From Frateuria_A sp049727805 (lineage in GTDB: Bacteria; Pseudomonadota; Gammaproteobacteria; Xanthomonadales; Rhodanobacteraceae): a stretch of 64,000 nt of DNA. Made by a program: the position numbers and the translations under genes. How positions within the stretch are numbered: position 1 is the stretch's first letter; each line of letters opens with the position of its first letter. The stretch covers positions 89,812-153,811 of the forward strand of contig NZ_JBCNYA010000004.1 of the NCBI RefSeq assembly GCF_049727805.1. The letters are read 5' to 3'. The notes under the pieces were generated by a model that saw only the letters and a list, made by a program, of their open reading frames with translations, was not told the origin of the DNA and made no database searches. Shown here one piece after another: positions 25,380-33,411 of the stretch.

Positions 25380-25526
25380 GACGCCCCCATCCGCCTGTCG
25401 GCACCTTCCCCCGTGAACGGGGGAAGGCTCACCCGAATGCATCCCGCGGATTGACGGAAGCGTCACGCCCGGTCCTTCCCCCGTTCACGGGGGAAGGTGC
25501 CCGCAGGGCGGAAGGGGGAGGCCTTG
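25380..25526. repeat. Pair of opposed family-1 palindromic repeats
   Basis: An element CCCCCATCCGCCTGTCGGCA followed by a CCCCCGTGAACGGGGG palindrome (25383-25423), about 45 bases of unique sequence, and an inverted copy (CCCCCGTTCACGGGGG, then AAGGTGCCCGCAGGGCGG, 25480-25518). It lies between two convergent genes, so it can fold into a large hairpin and may serve as terminator. Confidence 0.85.
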
Positions 25527-25528
25527 CC

Positions 25529-26416
25529 TCAACCCCTCGGCAACCGCTGCTGCAGCTTCGCCATCCCCTCCCAAGGATCGGCCTTCAACCCCGCCGCCCG
25601 CTCCAATGCCACCGGCATGCCGAACGCGGCCCCGCCCTCGACCTTTCCCAGCTCTTCCCATCGCAACGGCATCGCCACCGGCGCCCCGTCGCGCGCCCGC
25701 AACGACCAGTTGCACACGCTGGTGGCGCCGCGCGCATTGCGCAGCCAATCGATGAAAATCTTTCCTTCGCGTTGCGCCTTGCTGGCGGTGGCGATGTAGC
25801 GCTCGGGCGAGCGCGCGACCATCGCATCGGCCACCGATTCGCAGAAATCCTTCGCCGCCTGCCAGCTCGGCCCGCGCCGGAACGGCAGCACCACATGCAG
25901 CCCCTTGCCGCCGCTGGTGCGCACGAAGCTCGCCAGCTCCATCCCTTCGAGCAGCTCGCGGATGCCGCGCGCTGCCTCCACCACCGCCGTCCACGCCACG
26001 CCGGGCGCGGGGTCCAGGTCGAGCACGATGCGGTCGGGCGAATCGGGCTTGTCCACCCGCGCGCCCCACGGGTGGAACTCGATGGTGTTCATCTGCACCA
26101 GTTGCAGCAGGCCCTTGCGGTCGCGGATGTAGACGTAGTCGTCCTCGCCGCCCTCCTTCTCCTCGATCGGGATGGGGCGCACGCTGGAACCGAGCTTGGC
26201 CGCGTGGTGCTTCTGGAAGAAGCATGCGCTGTCGGTGCCGCCCGGGCAGCGCACCATCGACAGCGGGCGGTTGACCAGCTCCGGCAGGATCCAGTCGGCG
26301 ACGGCGGCGTAGTAGGCGGCGACCTCGCCCTTGGTGATGCCGTCGTCCGGATAGACCACGCGCGAGGGGTGGCTGATCCGGACGCCGGCAACGTCGATGG
26401 GCTTGTCGGTGCTCAT
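25529..26416 (-). CDS. Stand-alone LigD-type polymerase/primase domain protein (NHEJ)
   Basis: Archaeo-eukaryotic primase-fold polymerase of the LigD PolDom family, 295 aa. In NHEJ it fills or extends DNA ends, preferring ribonucleotides. Motifs: SHPSRVVYPDDGITKGEVAAYY at the N terminus, QKHHAAKLGSSVRPIPIEEKEGG, the metal-binding DLDP in RIVLDLDPAPGVAW, TSGGKGLHVVLPF, and WLRNARGATSVCNWSLRARDGAPVAMPL. The start ATG at 26416 has AGGGAGA before it; 15 extra codons upstream are open but unsupported. There is no ligase or phosphoesterase domain. The gene lies 87 bases downstream of ku on the same strand. A ligase must be supplied from elsewhere; none is in the window. Confidence 0.92.
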   Translation of the reverse strand: MSTDKPIDVAGVRISHPSRVVYPDDGITKGEVAAYYAAVADWILPELVNRPLSMVRCPGGTDSACFFQKHHAAKLGSSVRPIPIEEKEGGEDDYVYIRDRKGLLQLVQMNTIEFHPWGARVDKPDSPDRIVLDLDPAPGVAWTAVVEAARGIRELLEGMELASFVRTSGGKGLHVVLPFRRGPSWQAAKDFCESVADAMVARSPERYIATASKAQREGKIFIDWLRNARGATSVCNWSLRARDGAPVAMPLRWEELGKVEGGAAFGMPVALERAAGLKADPWEGMAKLQQRLPRG

Positions 26417-26503
26417 GCGTTCTCCCTGCGGTCCGGCCGCGCTCCCCGGAGAGGCCACCATGCCACCTCGCCGCGCCGGAAGACACTCAACGGACGGCAG
26501 ACC

Positions 26504-27460
26504 TCATCCGGCCTTGCGGCTCTTGCGGGTGGCGCTGGCCTTCTTCGCCGGGGTCTTTCGCGAAGCCTTCTTGGCCGCAGGTTCGGCCTTCTTGGCGGCC
26601 TTTTTTGCTGCTGGCTTCTTTTCCGCTTTTTCCGCCGCGTCCTTGCCCTTGGCCGGCGTGCGCTGCTTGCCCTCGATGCTCTTCTTGAGCAGCGCCATGA
26701 AGTCGACCACGTTGGTGGTGGCGTTGGCGTGCGCGGGCTCCTCTTCCTCCAGCGTGGTGGTGACGCCCTTGCTCTTGAGCCGCTGCTCGATCACCGCGGT
26801 GAGCCGGTCGCGGAATTCATCGCGGTAGTTCTCCGGCTCGAACTTGCCGGACATCGACTCGATCAGCTCTCCCGCCATCTCCAGCTCGCGGTCGCTGATG
26901 CGGTAGTCCGAGATCGCCTTGTCCGGCAGCGCGTACTCCTCCTCGCTCACCAGCTCCTGCGGGAAGCGCAGCAGGATCAGCATCAGCGCATCGTCCTGCG
27001 GCATCACCGCGCACAGGTACTCGCGGGTGCGGATCACCACCCGCGCAATGCCGATCTTGCCGGTGCGCTTGAGCGTCTCGCGCAGCAGCACGTAGCCCTT
27101 CTCGGCCTTCTTGCCGGGCACCAGGAAATAGGGTTTCTCGAAGTAGGCCGGGGTGAGCTGGCCGGCGTCGATGAAGGTGTCGATCTCCACCGTCTCGTGC
27201 GCCTCGGCCGCGGCGTTCCTGATGTCCGATTCCTCCAGCACCACGTAGTTGCCCTTGGAGTACTCGTACGCCTTGACGATGTCCTTCCAGGGCACTTCCT
27301 CGCCGGATTCGGCGTTGACGCGCTCGTAGCGCACCGGCTGGTTGTTGCGCTGGTCGAGCATGCGGAAGTGCAGGTCGACCCTGCGCTCGGCGGTCATCAG
27401 GCGGATCGGGACGTTGAGCAGCCCGAACGACAGCGTGCCGGTCCAGATGGGGCGAGCCAT
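26504..27460 (-). CDS. ku: Bacterial Ku protein (NHEJ end binding)
   Basis: Homodimeric DNA end-binding protein that recruits LigD. The 318-aa product begins MARPIWTGTLSFGLLNVPIR, then RRVDLHFRMLDQRNNQPVRYER and NYVVLEESDI, the standard Ku core to about residue 255. The C-terminal 60 residues are a lysine- and alanine-rich tail (KKPAAKKAAKKAEPAAKKAS) of the type that aids DNA binding and threading. The start is preceded by GGAGG. It is the upstream gene of a two-gene operon with the LigD-type polymerase. Confidence 0.95.
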   Translation of the reverse strand: MARPIWTGTLSFGLLNVPIRLMTAERRVDLHFRMLDQRNNQPVRYERVNAESGEEVPWKDIVKAYEYSKGNYVVLEESDIRNAAAEAHETVEIDTFIDAGQLTPAYFEKPYFLVPGKKAEKGYVLLRETLKRTGKIGIARVVIRTREYLCAVMPQDDALMLILLRFPQELVSEEEYALPDKAISDYRISDRELEMAGELIESMSGKFEPENYRDEFRDRLTAVIEQRLKSKGVTTTLEEEEPAHANATTNVVDFMALLKKSIEGKQRTPAKGKDAAEKAEKKPAAKKAAKKAEPAAKKASRKTPAKKASATRKSRKAG

Positions 27461-27568
27461 GGCCTACCTCCATAAGTGGCGGGTTTCGATGGTAGCCACG
27501 CCGCGCGTGGACGAAACGCCAAGGCAGTGCGCTGGCACCCACGCAAGGGATCATCCAGACTTGGCCTG

Positions 27569-28192
27569 ATGAGCGTCCTGCCCGCCGCCGCCCGCCTGCT
27601 TGCCTGTGCCGCCCTGCTGTGGCCGCTGGCCGGCCATGCGAAGGAGCACCGCTACCGTTACGACACGGTGCACAGCCAGGTTCTCTTCAGCGTGAGCCAC
27701 GACGGCTACTCGCGCCCGTTCGGCCGGCTGCACATCGCGCACGGCTGGCTGCGCTTCGACCCGGACGACTGGACGCGCGCCGCCACCGAACTGGACATCG
27801 ATCTGCAGAGCCTGGACATGGGCGATGCGGACTGGAACGCGGCGGTGCTCAAACCCGCGTTCCTCGATGCCGCCAAGGCCCGCTATGCCCACTTCGCCAG
27901 CACCTCGGTCGAGCGCAAGGACGAGCGGCATGGCGTGCTGCACGGCAGGCTCACCCTGCACGGCGTCACCCGCGACGTAGACATTCCGTTTACGTTCAAC
28001 CGCGATGCGCGCACCATCTTCGGCTTGCACACCATTGCCGGGTTTTCCGCCACCGCCATGCTCGACCGCACCGATTTCGGCATCACTTCCAACCTGGGCT
28101 CGATCGGCCGCAACATATCCATCTGGCTGGAGATCGAAGCCATCCGCGACGAACGTACGGACGCAAGGGAGAGCGCCGATGCTGCGAAATGA
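27569..28192 (+). CDS. YceI-family protein, exported (first copy)
   Basis: Lipocalin-like beta-barrel protein of 207 aa, a family reported to bind polyisoprenoid lipids in the periplasm. After a signal peptide (MSVLPAAARLLACAALLWPLAGHA) the motifs YRYDTVHSQVLFSVSHDGYSR, DIDLQSLDMGDADWN, LTLHGVTRDVDIPFTFNRD and AMLDRTDFGITSNLGSIGRN are typical. The ATG at 27569 begins the signal peptide; the frame upstream is open but codes for unrelated basic sequence. Its end overlaps the cytochrome b561 start by 14 bases. A second YceI gene follows the cytochrome. Confidence 0.88.
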   Translation: MSVLPAAARLLACAALLWPLAGHAKEHRYRYDTVHSQVLFSVSHDGYSRPFGRLHIAHGWLRFDPDDWTRAATELDIDLQSLDMGDADWNAAVLKPAFLDAAKARYAHFASTSVERKDERHGVLHGRLTLHGVTRDVDIPFTFNRDARTIFGLHTIAGFSATAMLDRTDFGITSNLGSIGRNISIWLEIEAIRDERTDARESADAAK

Positions 28193-28745
28193 CGAATGGC
28201 GCTGGGGCGCCGTCGCCAAGTTCTTCCACTGGACCATCGCCCTGCTGATCCTGGGCAACGGCGTGTTCGGCCTGCTGATGGACCTGGCCCGCTCGCCGAT
28301 GCAGAAGGTCAACTGGATGGCCCTGCACAAGTCGATCGGGCTGACCGTGCTGGCCCTGTTCGCGCTGCGCGTGCTGTGGCGTGCGTTCAACCGCCCGCCG
28401 CGCGAGTTGCCGGCGCCGCGCTGGCAACTGTGGGCCGCGCGCGTCGTGCACGGCGTGCTGTACCTGCTGGTGGTGGCGTTGCCGCTGTCGGGCTGGTGGT
28501 TCAATTCGGTGCGCGGCTACCCGCTGCAGTACTTCAAGCTGTTCAACCTGCCCGCCATCGCGGCGAAGAATCCCGACCTGCGCCGCCTGTCGCACGAAGT
28601 TCACGAATACCTGTTCTGGTTCCTGCTGCTGGTGCTCATCGCCCACGTGGGCGCGGCGCTGAAGCATCATGTCTTCGACAACGATGACGTACTGCGCCGC
28701 ATGTGGCCGTTCGCCCGCCTTCGCCAAGGCTCCAAAGGAGATTGA
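28179..28745 (+). CDS. Cytochrome b561 family membrane protein
   Basis: Four-helix di-haem cytochrome of 188 aa in the inner membrane, thought to exchange electrons between the quinone pool and periplasmic acceptors. Candidate haem-ligating histidines lie in KFFHWTIALLILGNGVFG, ALHKSIGLTVLALFALRVLW, ARVVHGVLYLLVVALPLSGW and LFWFLLLVLIAHVGAALKHH. The start ATG at 28179 lies inside the first YceI gene (14-base overlap) and the next YceI gene starts three bases after its stop, so all three are coupled. The recurring YceI-b561 association suggests transfer of electrons to, or protection of, a lipid quinone bound by YceI. Confidence 0.9.
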   Translation: MLRNDEWRWGAVAKFFHWTIALLILGNGVFGLLMDLARSPMQKVNWMALHKSIGLTVLALFALRVLWRAFNRPPRELPAPRWQLWAARVVHGVLYLLVVALPLSGWWFNSVRGYPLQYFKLFNLPAIAAKNPDLRRLSHEVHEYLFWFLLLVLIAHVGAALKHHVFDNDDVLRRMWPFARLRQGSKGD

Positions 28746-28748
28746 AGC

Positions 28749-29312
28749 ATGAACCGACCGGCCCTCGGGCGCCTTGCCCTGCTGCTGTGCCTCGTCCTGC
28801 CGGCTGCCGCCACGGCCGCCGATTACCGCGTGCTGCAGGACCAGAGCACGCTCGGCTTCACGGCCGCCTTCCAGGGCGCCCCGTTCCAGGGCAGCTTCGC
28901 GCAGTGGCACGCGGCCATCCGCTACGACGCGGCGCACGTGGGCAGTTCGAAGTTCGACGTCACCGTCGATACCACCAGCGCCGCCACCGGCGACTCCGAT
29001 CGTGACAGCGCGCTGCCCGGCGCGGATTTCTTCAATGCGACCAAGTATCCGCAGGCACATTACGTCAGCACCGACATCATCCAGGCCGGTGACCACCTCA
29101 TCGCGCACGGCAACCTGACCCTGCGCGGCGAGACCCATCCGCTCAGCCTCACCGTCACGTTCACGCCACAGCCCGGCGGCACCACGCTGATGGACGTGAG
29201 CGGCACGCTCAAGCGGCTGGATTACGGCGTCGGCGGCGGCGAGTACGCCGACACCTCGGTGATCGGCAACGACGTGACGGTCAAGGCGCACCTGGTGCTG
29301 GCGCCGAAATAG
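28749..29312 (+). CDS. YceI-family protein, exported (second copy)
   Basis: Second YceI lipocalin-like protein of this cluster, 187 aa, with a signal peptide (MNRPALGRLALLLCLVLPAAATA). Body motifs are YRVLQDQSTLGFTAAFQGAP, DVTVDTTSAATGDSDRDSAL, LTLRGETHPLSLTVTF and LKRLDYGVGGGEYADTSVIG. It is clearly diverged from the first copy, so the pair is not a recent duplication. It follows the cytochrome gene by three bases, with AAGGAG ahead. A tandem repeat block begins at its stop codon. Confidence 0.9.
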   Translation: MNRPALGRLALLLCLVLPAAATAADYRVLQDQSTLGFTAAFQGAPFQGSFAQWHAAIRYDAAHVGSSKFDVTVDTTSAATGDSDRDSALPGADFFNATKYPQAHYVSTDIIQAGDHLIAHGNLTLRGETHPLSLTVTFTPQPGGTTLMDVSGTLKRLDYGVGGGEYADTSVIGNDVTVKAHLVLAPK

Positions 29313-29720
29313 CGCTTCGGCTTCCCCCATCCGCCCTTCGGGCACCTTCCCCCGTGAACGGGGGAAGGCTCACTCGAGAGCCTCACGCAGATGGGCGAGG
29401 GCTCATCCGACAGCCTCATGAGAAGCGTGTTCACGCGATAGCCTCACGTAGCCAGGCGGGACTCGCTCGACAGCCCCAAGCAAGATCCTTCCATAGCGCT
29501 CCGGCTTCCCCCATCCGCCCTTCGGGCACCTTCCTCCGTGAACGGGGAAGGCTCACTCGAGAGCCTCACGCAGATGGGCGAGGGCTCATCCGACAGCCTC
29601 ATGAGGAGCGTGTTCACGCGATAGCCTCACGTAGCCAGGCGGGACTCGCTCGACAGCCCCAAGCAAGACCCTTCCCCCGTCCCACGGGGGAAGGTGCCCG
29701 AAGGGCGGATGGGGGAAGCC
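29311..29720. repeat. Tandem duplication of about 183 bp carrying family-1 repeats, closed by an inverted copy
   Basis: Two nearly identical units start at 29311 and 29495. Each has the family-1 element (CCCCCATCCGCCCTTCGGGC and a CCGTGAACGGGG palindrome) followed by about 120 bases with repeated AGCCTCA and GCTCATCCGACAGCC motifs. A single inverted family-1 copy closes the block at 29672-29720. The second unit differs by a few substitutions and single-base changes. The block fills the 413 bases between the second YceI gene and the glutaredoxin-like gene; no gene is seen in it. Confidence 0.9.
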
Positions 29721-29725
29721 TCGCC

Positions 29726-29956
29726 TCAGCCCTCCAGGAACCGCCTCACCACCGCCGCGTCGAACGGCCAATCCAGCTCCCGCCCATCGCGCCCGTCGCG
29801 TAGCACCGGCACCCGGGTCCCGTAGCGCGATTCCAGTGCATCGTCATCATCCACCCAGACGCTGTCGAATTCCGGCGCCCGCGCCTCGGCGAGCACCGCG
29901 AGCGCCTGGTCGCACAGGTGGCAGTAGTCGCGCTGGTAGAGGACGAGGTCGGCCAT
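29726..29956 (-). CDS. Glutaredoxin-like small thioredoxin-fold protein
   Basis: A 76-residue protein of the glutaredoxin-like DUF836 group. The redox motif is CHLC at residues 12-15 (LVLYQRDYCHLCDQALAVL), followed by VWVDDDDALESRYGTRVPVL with the cis-proline strand, and DWPFDAAVVRRFLEG. Probably a cytosolic thiol-disulfide oxidoreductase; partner unknown. It is divergent from sdaA with 76 bases between the starts. Confidence 0.85.
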   Translation of the reverse strand: MADLVLYQRDYCHLCDQALAVLAEARAPEFDSVWVDDDDALESRYGTRVPVLRDGRDGRELDWPFDAAVVRRFLEG

Positions 29957-30032
29957 GCGGCGGCGAATGGACTGCCAAACGTGAAGGGGGCGCGTAGAAT
30001 AACGGGTTCACCCCTTCCCCTGCAGCGCATCC

Positions 30033-31408
<1,376 letters not shown>

Positions 31409-31415
<7 letters not shown>

Positions 31416-31849
31416 GCGTGGAGCCCGTCGTCGCCCACGCGCAGACGGACGAGGAGATCGCCGCCACCTTCGAGGTGATGCGCCAGCTGCGGCCCGATCT
31501 CGCGGCCGACCGCTACGTCGCGCAGGTCCGCTCACTGATGGACAGCGAGGGCCTGCGCCTGCTCGCCGTCATCGACGAAGGCACGGTGCGCGGCGTGGCC
31601 GCCTACCGCTTCATGCAGATGCTTTACTGCGGACGCCTGCTGTATCTCGACGACCTGGTCGTCGACGAGCGCGTGCGCTCCCGCGGCTACGGCGCCCGGC
31701 TGCTCGACCGCCTCAAAGACGAAGGCCGTGCGCAGGGCTGCAGCGAGATCCAGTTGATCTCCCGGGTCACCCGCGAACAGGCGCACCGCTTCTATTTCCG
31801 CGAGGGTTTCGGCATCGAGTGCTTCCATTTCCGCACGCGTCTGGATTGA
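31409..31849 (+). CDS. GNAT-family N-acetyltransferase
   Basis: Acetyl-CoA-dependent acetyltransferase of 146 aa. The GNAT fold is shown by LLAVIDEGTVRGVAAYRFMQ, then the acetyl-CoA loop YLDDLVVDERVRSRGYGARLL and QLISRVTREQAHRFYFREGF at the C terminus. The frame starts with GTG at 31409 inside the end of sdaA; another GTG at 31418 is equally possible. Substrate unknown. Confidence 0.82.
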
Positions 31850-31882
31850 CGCGCAGCGGGCGGCACGAGTCGCCGAGCCCGA

Positions 31883-32794
31883 TCAAGGAACAGCTTCTAC
31901 TCCGATCGGCCTGCGCACACTCAGTGCCGTACCGGCCGCCGCCACGATGATCGCCCCGATCGCCAGCCACTGCAGCGCACTCAGGTGCTCGCTGAGCAGC
32001 ATCACACCCGCCAGCGCGGCGATCGCCGGTTCCAGGCTGAGCAGCGTGCTGAAGGTCCGCGCCGGCAGGCGCGTCAGCGCCACCATCTCCAGCGAATAGG
32101 GCAAGGCCGAACTCAGCAGCGCCACGCCCACCGCATAGGGCAGCAGCGACGGCGACAGCAGCGCGGTGCCCGCGTGCGCCACGCCGAAGGGAATCGCCAG
32201 CAAGGCGCCGACCGACGTGCCCCAGGTCACCGCGTCCCCGCCATGGGCGGCCCCGGCCCTCTGCCCGGTGATGATGTACAGGGCCCAGCCCAGTCCCGCG
32301 GCAAGCGCGTACATCACGCCGACCGGATCGAGCGCATGCGCCTGGCCGCGCAGCGGCAACAGCAGCGCCAGACCGGCGACCACCAGGCCGATCCACACGA
32401 AATCGAGCAACCGCCGCGAACTGAACATCGCCAGCGCCAGCGGACCGGTGAACTCCAGCGCCACCGCCAGCCCGAGCGGGATCGTGCGCAGCGACATGTA
32501 GAACACCAGGTTCATCGCCCCCATCGACAACCCGTAGGCCCACAACCCACGCCAGTCTTGCCCGGCCCGCAGACGCCGCCACGGCCGCCGCCACGCCAGC
32601 AGGATCAGCGCGCTGATGCCGAGACGGTAAGCGGTGGCCCCCTGCGCGCCGACCTGCGGGAACAGGTGCTTGGCCAGCGACGCACCGCATTGATACGAAA
32701 CCATGGCGACCAGCAAGGCGCCGATCGCGATGGCGACCTGGGAGACATCCGAACGCGAGGACATGGGGAGAGCCACGACGGGGAGGCTTCCCAT
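31883..32794 (-). CDS. EamA/DMT-family exporter (RhtA-like)
   Basis: Ten-helix drug/metabolite transporter of 303 aa, most like RhtA, the inner-membrane exporter of threonine, homoserine and related amino acids. Typical parts are YQCGASLAKHLFPQVGAQGATAYRLG, GLSMGAMNLVFYMSLRTIPLGLAVALEFTGPLALA (EamA signature region) and SSALPYSLEMVALTRLPART in the second half, followed by FSTLLSLEPAIAALAGVMLL. Two ATG codons are possible (32794 and 32764), neither with a good ribosome site; the later start still leaves all helices intact. It converges on the sdaA-acetyltransferase pair. Confidence 0.85.
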   Translation of the reverse strand: MGSLPVVALPMSSRSDVSQVAIAIGALLVAMVSYQCGASLAKHLFPQVGAQGATAYRLGISALILLAWRRPWRRLRAGQDWRGLWAYGLSMGAMNLVFYMSLRTIPLGLAVALEFTGPLALAMFSSRRLLDFVWIGLVVAGLALLLPLRGQAHALDPVGVMYALAAGLGWALYIITGQRAGAAHGGDAVTWGTSVGALLAIPFGVAHAGTALLSPSLLPYAVGVALLSSALPYSLEMVALTRLPARTFSTLLSLEPAIAALAGVMLLSEHLSALQWLAIGAIIVAAAGTALSVRRPIGVEAVP

Positions 32795-32819
32795 AATGCC
32801 AGCAAGTGGCCCGCCTTTT

Positions 32820-32878
32820 AGCTCCCTCTCTCCCCTCCGGGGAGAGGACTGGGGTGAGGGGCCGGGGCTCGCGGGGGA
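32820..32878. repeat. Family-2 palindromic repeat
   Basis: A CTCTCCCCTCCGGGGAGAG palindrome followed by GACTGGGGTGAGGGGCCGGG, in the gap between the EamA exporter start and the XRE regulator stop. It marks the left edge of the restriction-modification island. Confidence 0.8.
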
Positions 32879-32925
32879 GCCCGCTCACGAAGCTTCACGA
32901 AGTACAGCAGCCTCGCCAGCCGCGC

Positions 32926-33327
32926 TCAGCGATGCATCTTGGCGATCTTGGTGTCTTTCAGCGCATCGACCAACTCACGCACCAGCTTGCGGTGTTCTGC
33001 AGGGAGCGCGCGGAAGCCTTCGATCAATTCATCTTCTTCGTAGGACGCACGATCCTCGCGGATCTGCCGGTCCGATGCGCGCCGCGACTTCTCGCCGAAC
33101 CCCAGAAGCCCGCGATCCACATGCAACCAGTCGGCGAGCACCGTCAGCTTGTCGAGCTTGGGAACCGCCTTCCCGCCAAGCCAGCGCGAAGCGGTCTGGA
33201 AGCGGATGGACGGACCACGGAAGCGGCTGTTGAACTGCTTCATCAATACGCCCGGCCTCGGCTCATAGCCCGCTTTTCGCATCGCTGCGGCAAGACGTTC
33301 TGAGAATTCCGCTCGGTGATCGACCAT
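32926..33327 (-). CDS. XRE/CI-type DNA-binding regulator of the restriction-modification locus
   Basis: Small protein of 133 aa with a helix-turn-helix-like N-terminal half. FSERLAAAMRKAGYEPRPGV is followed by SIRFQTASRWLGGKAVPKLDKLTVLADWL, the recognition-helix region found in phage-repressor-like proteins. The C-terminal half is charged and helical (YEEDELIEGFRALPAEHRKLVRELVDALKD). It is divergent from the mod gene across 84 bases that hold repeated TTCAC motifs, so it probably controls expression of the restriction-modification genes. The ATG at 33327 is preferred to one 11 codons upstream because it starts the conserved part. Confidence 0.75.
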   Translation of the reverse strand: MVDHRAEFSERLAAAMRKAGYEPRPGVLMKQFNSRFRGPSIRFQTASRWLGGKAVPKLDKLTVLADWLHVDRGLLGFGEKSRRASDRQIREDRASYEEDELIEGFRALPAEHRKLVRELVDALKDTKIAKMHR

Positions 33328-33360
33328 GACGGCAAGGTACGTGGCCGGACACCGCTGCAA

Positions 33361-33402
33361 TTCACCTTACACGTTCACTATGATTCACTTTTCACGTGAA
33401 TC
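33361..33402. promoter_or_regulatory. Cluster of TTCAC boxes, candidate operator for the XRE regulator
   Basis: Four TTCAC pentamers lie within 34 bases on one strand (33361, 33374, 33384 and 33391), and the last part contains the inverted repeat GATTCAC / GTGAATC (33382-33388 and 33396-33402). The cluster ends 9 bases before the mod start codon and lies 34 bases from the regulator's start. Confidence 0.65.
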
Positions 33403-33411
33403 AGGTGCCGC

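Noticed and set aside
29311..29672. CRISPR array
   Set aside because: The repeats are two long units (about 183 bp) with conserved, not unique, spacers. There are no cas genes.
29354..29803. A 149-codon frame running through the tandem repeat block
   Set aside because: The translation consists of the repeat unit read twice and ends antisense to the glutaredoxin-like gene. No start signal.
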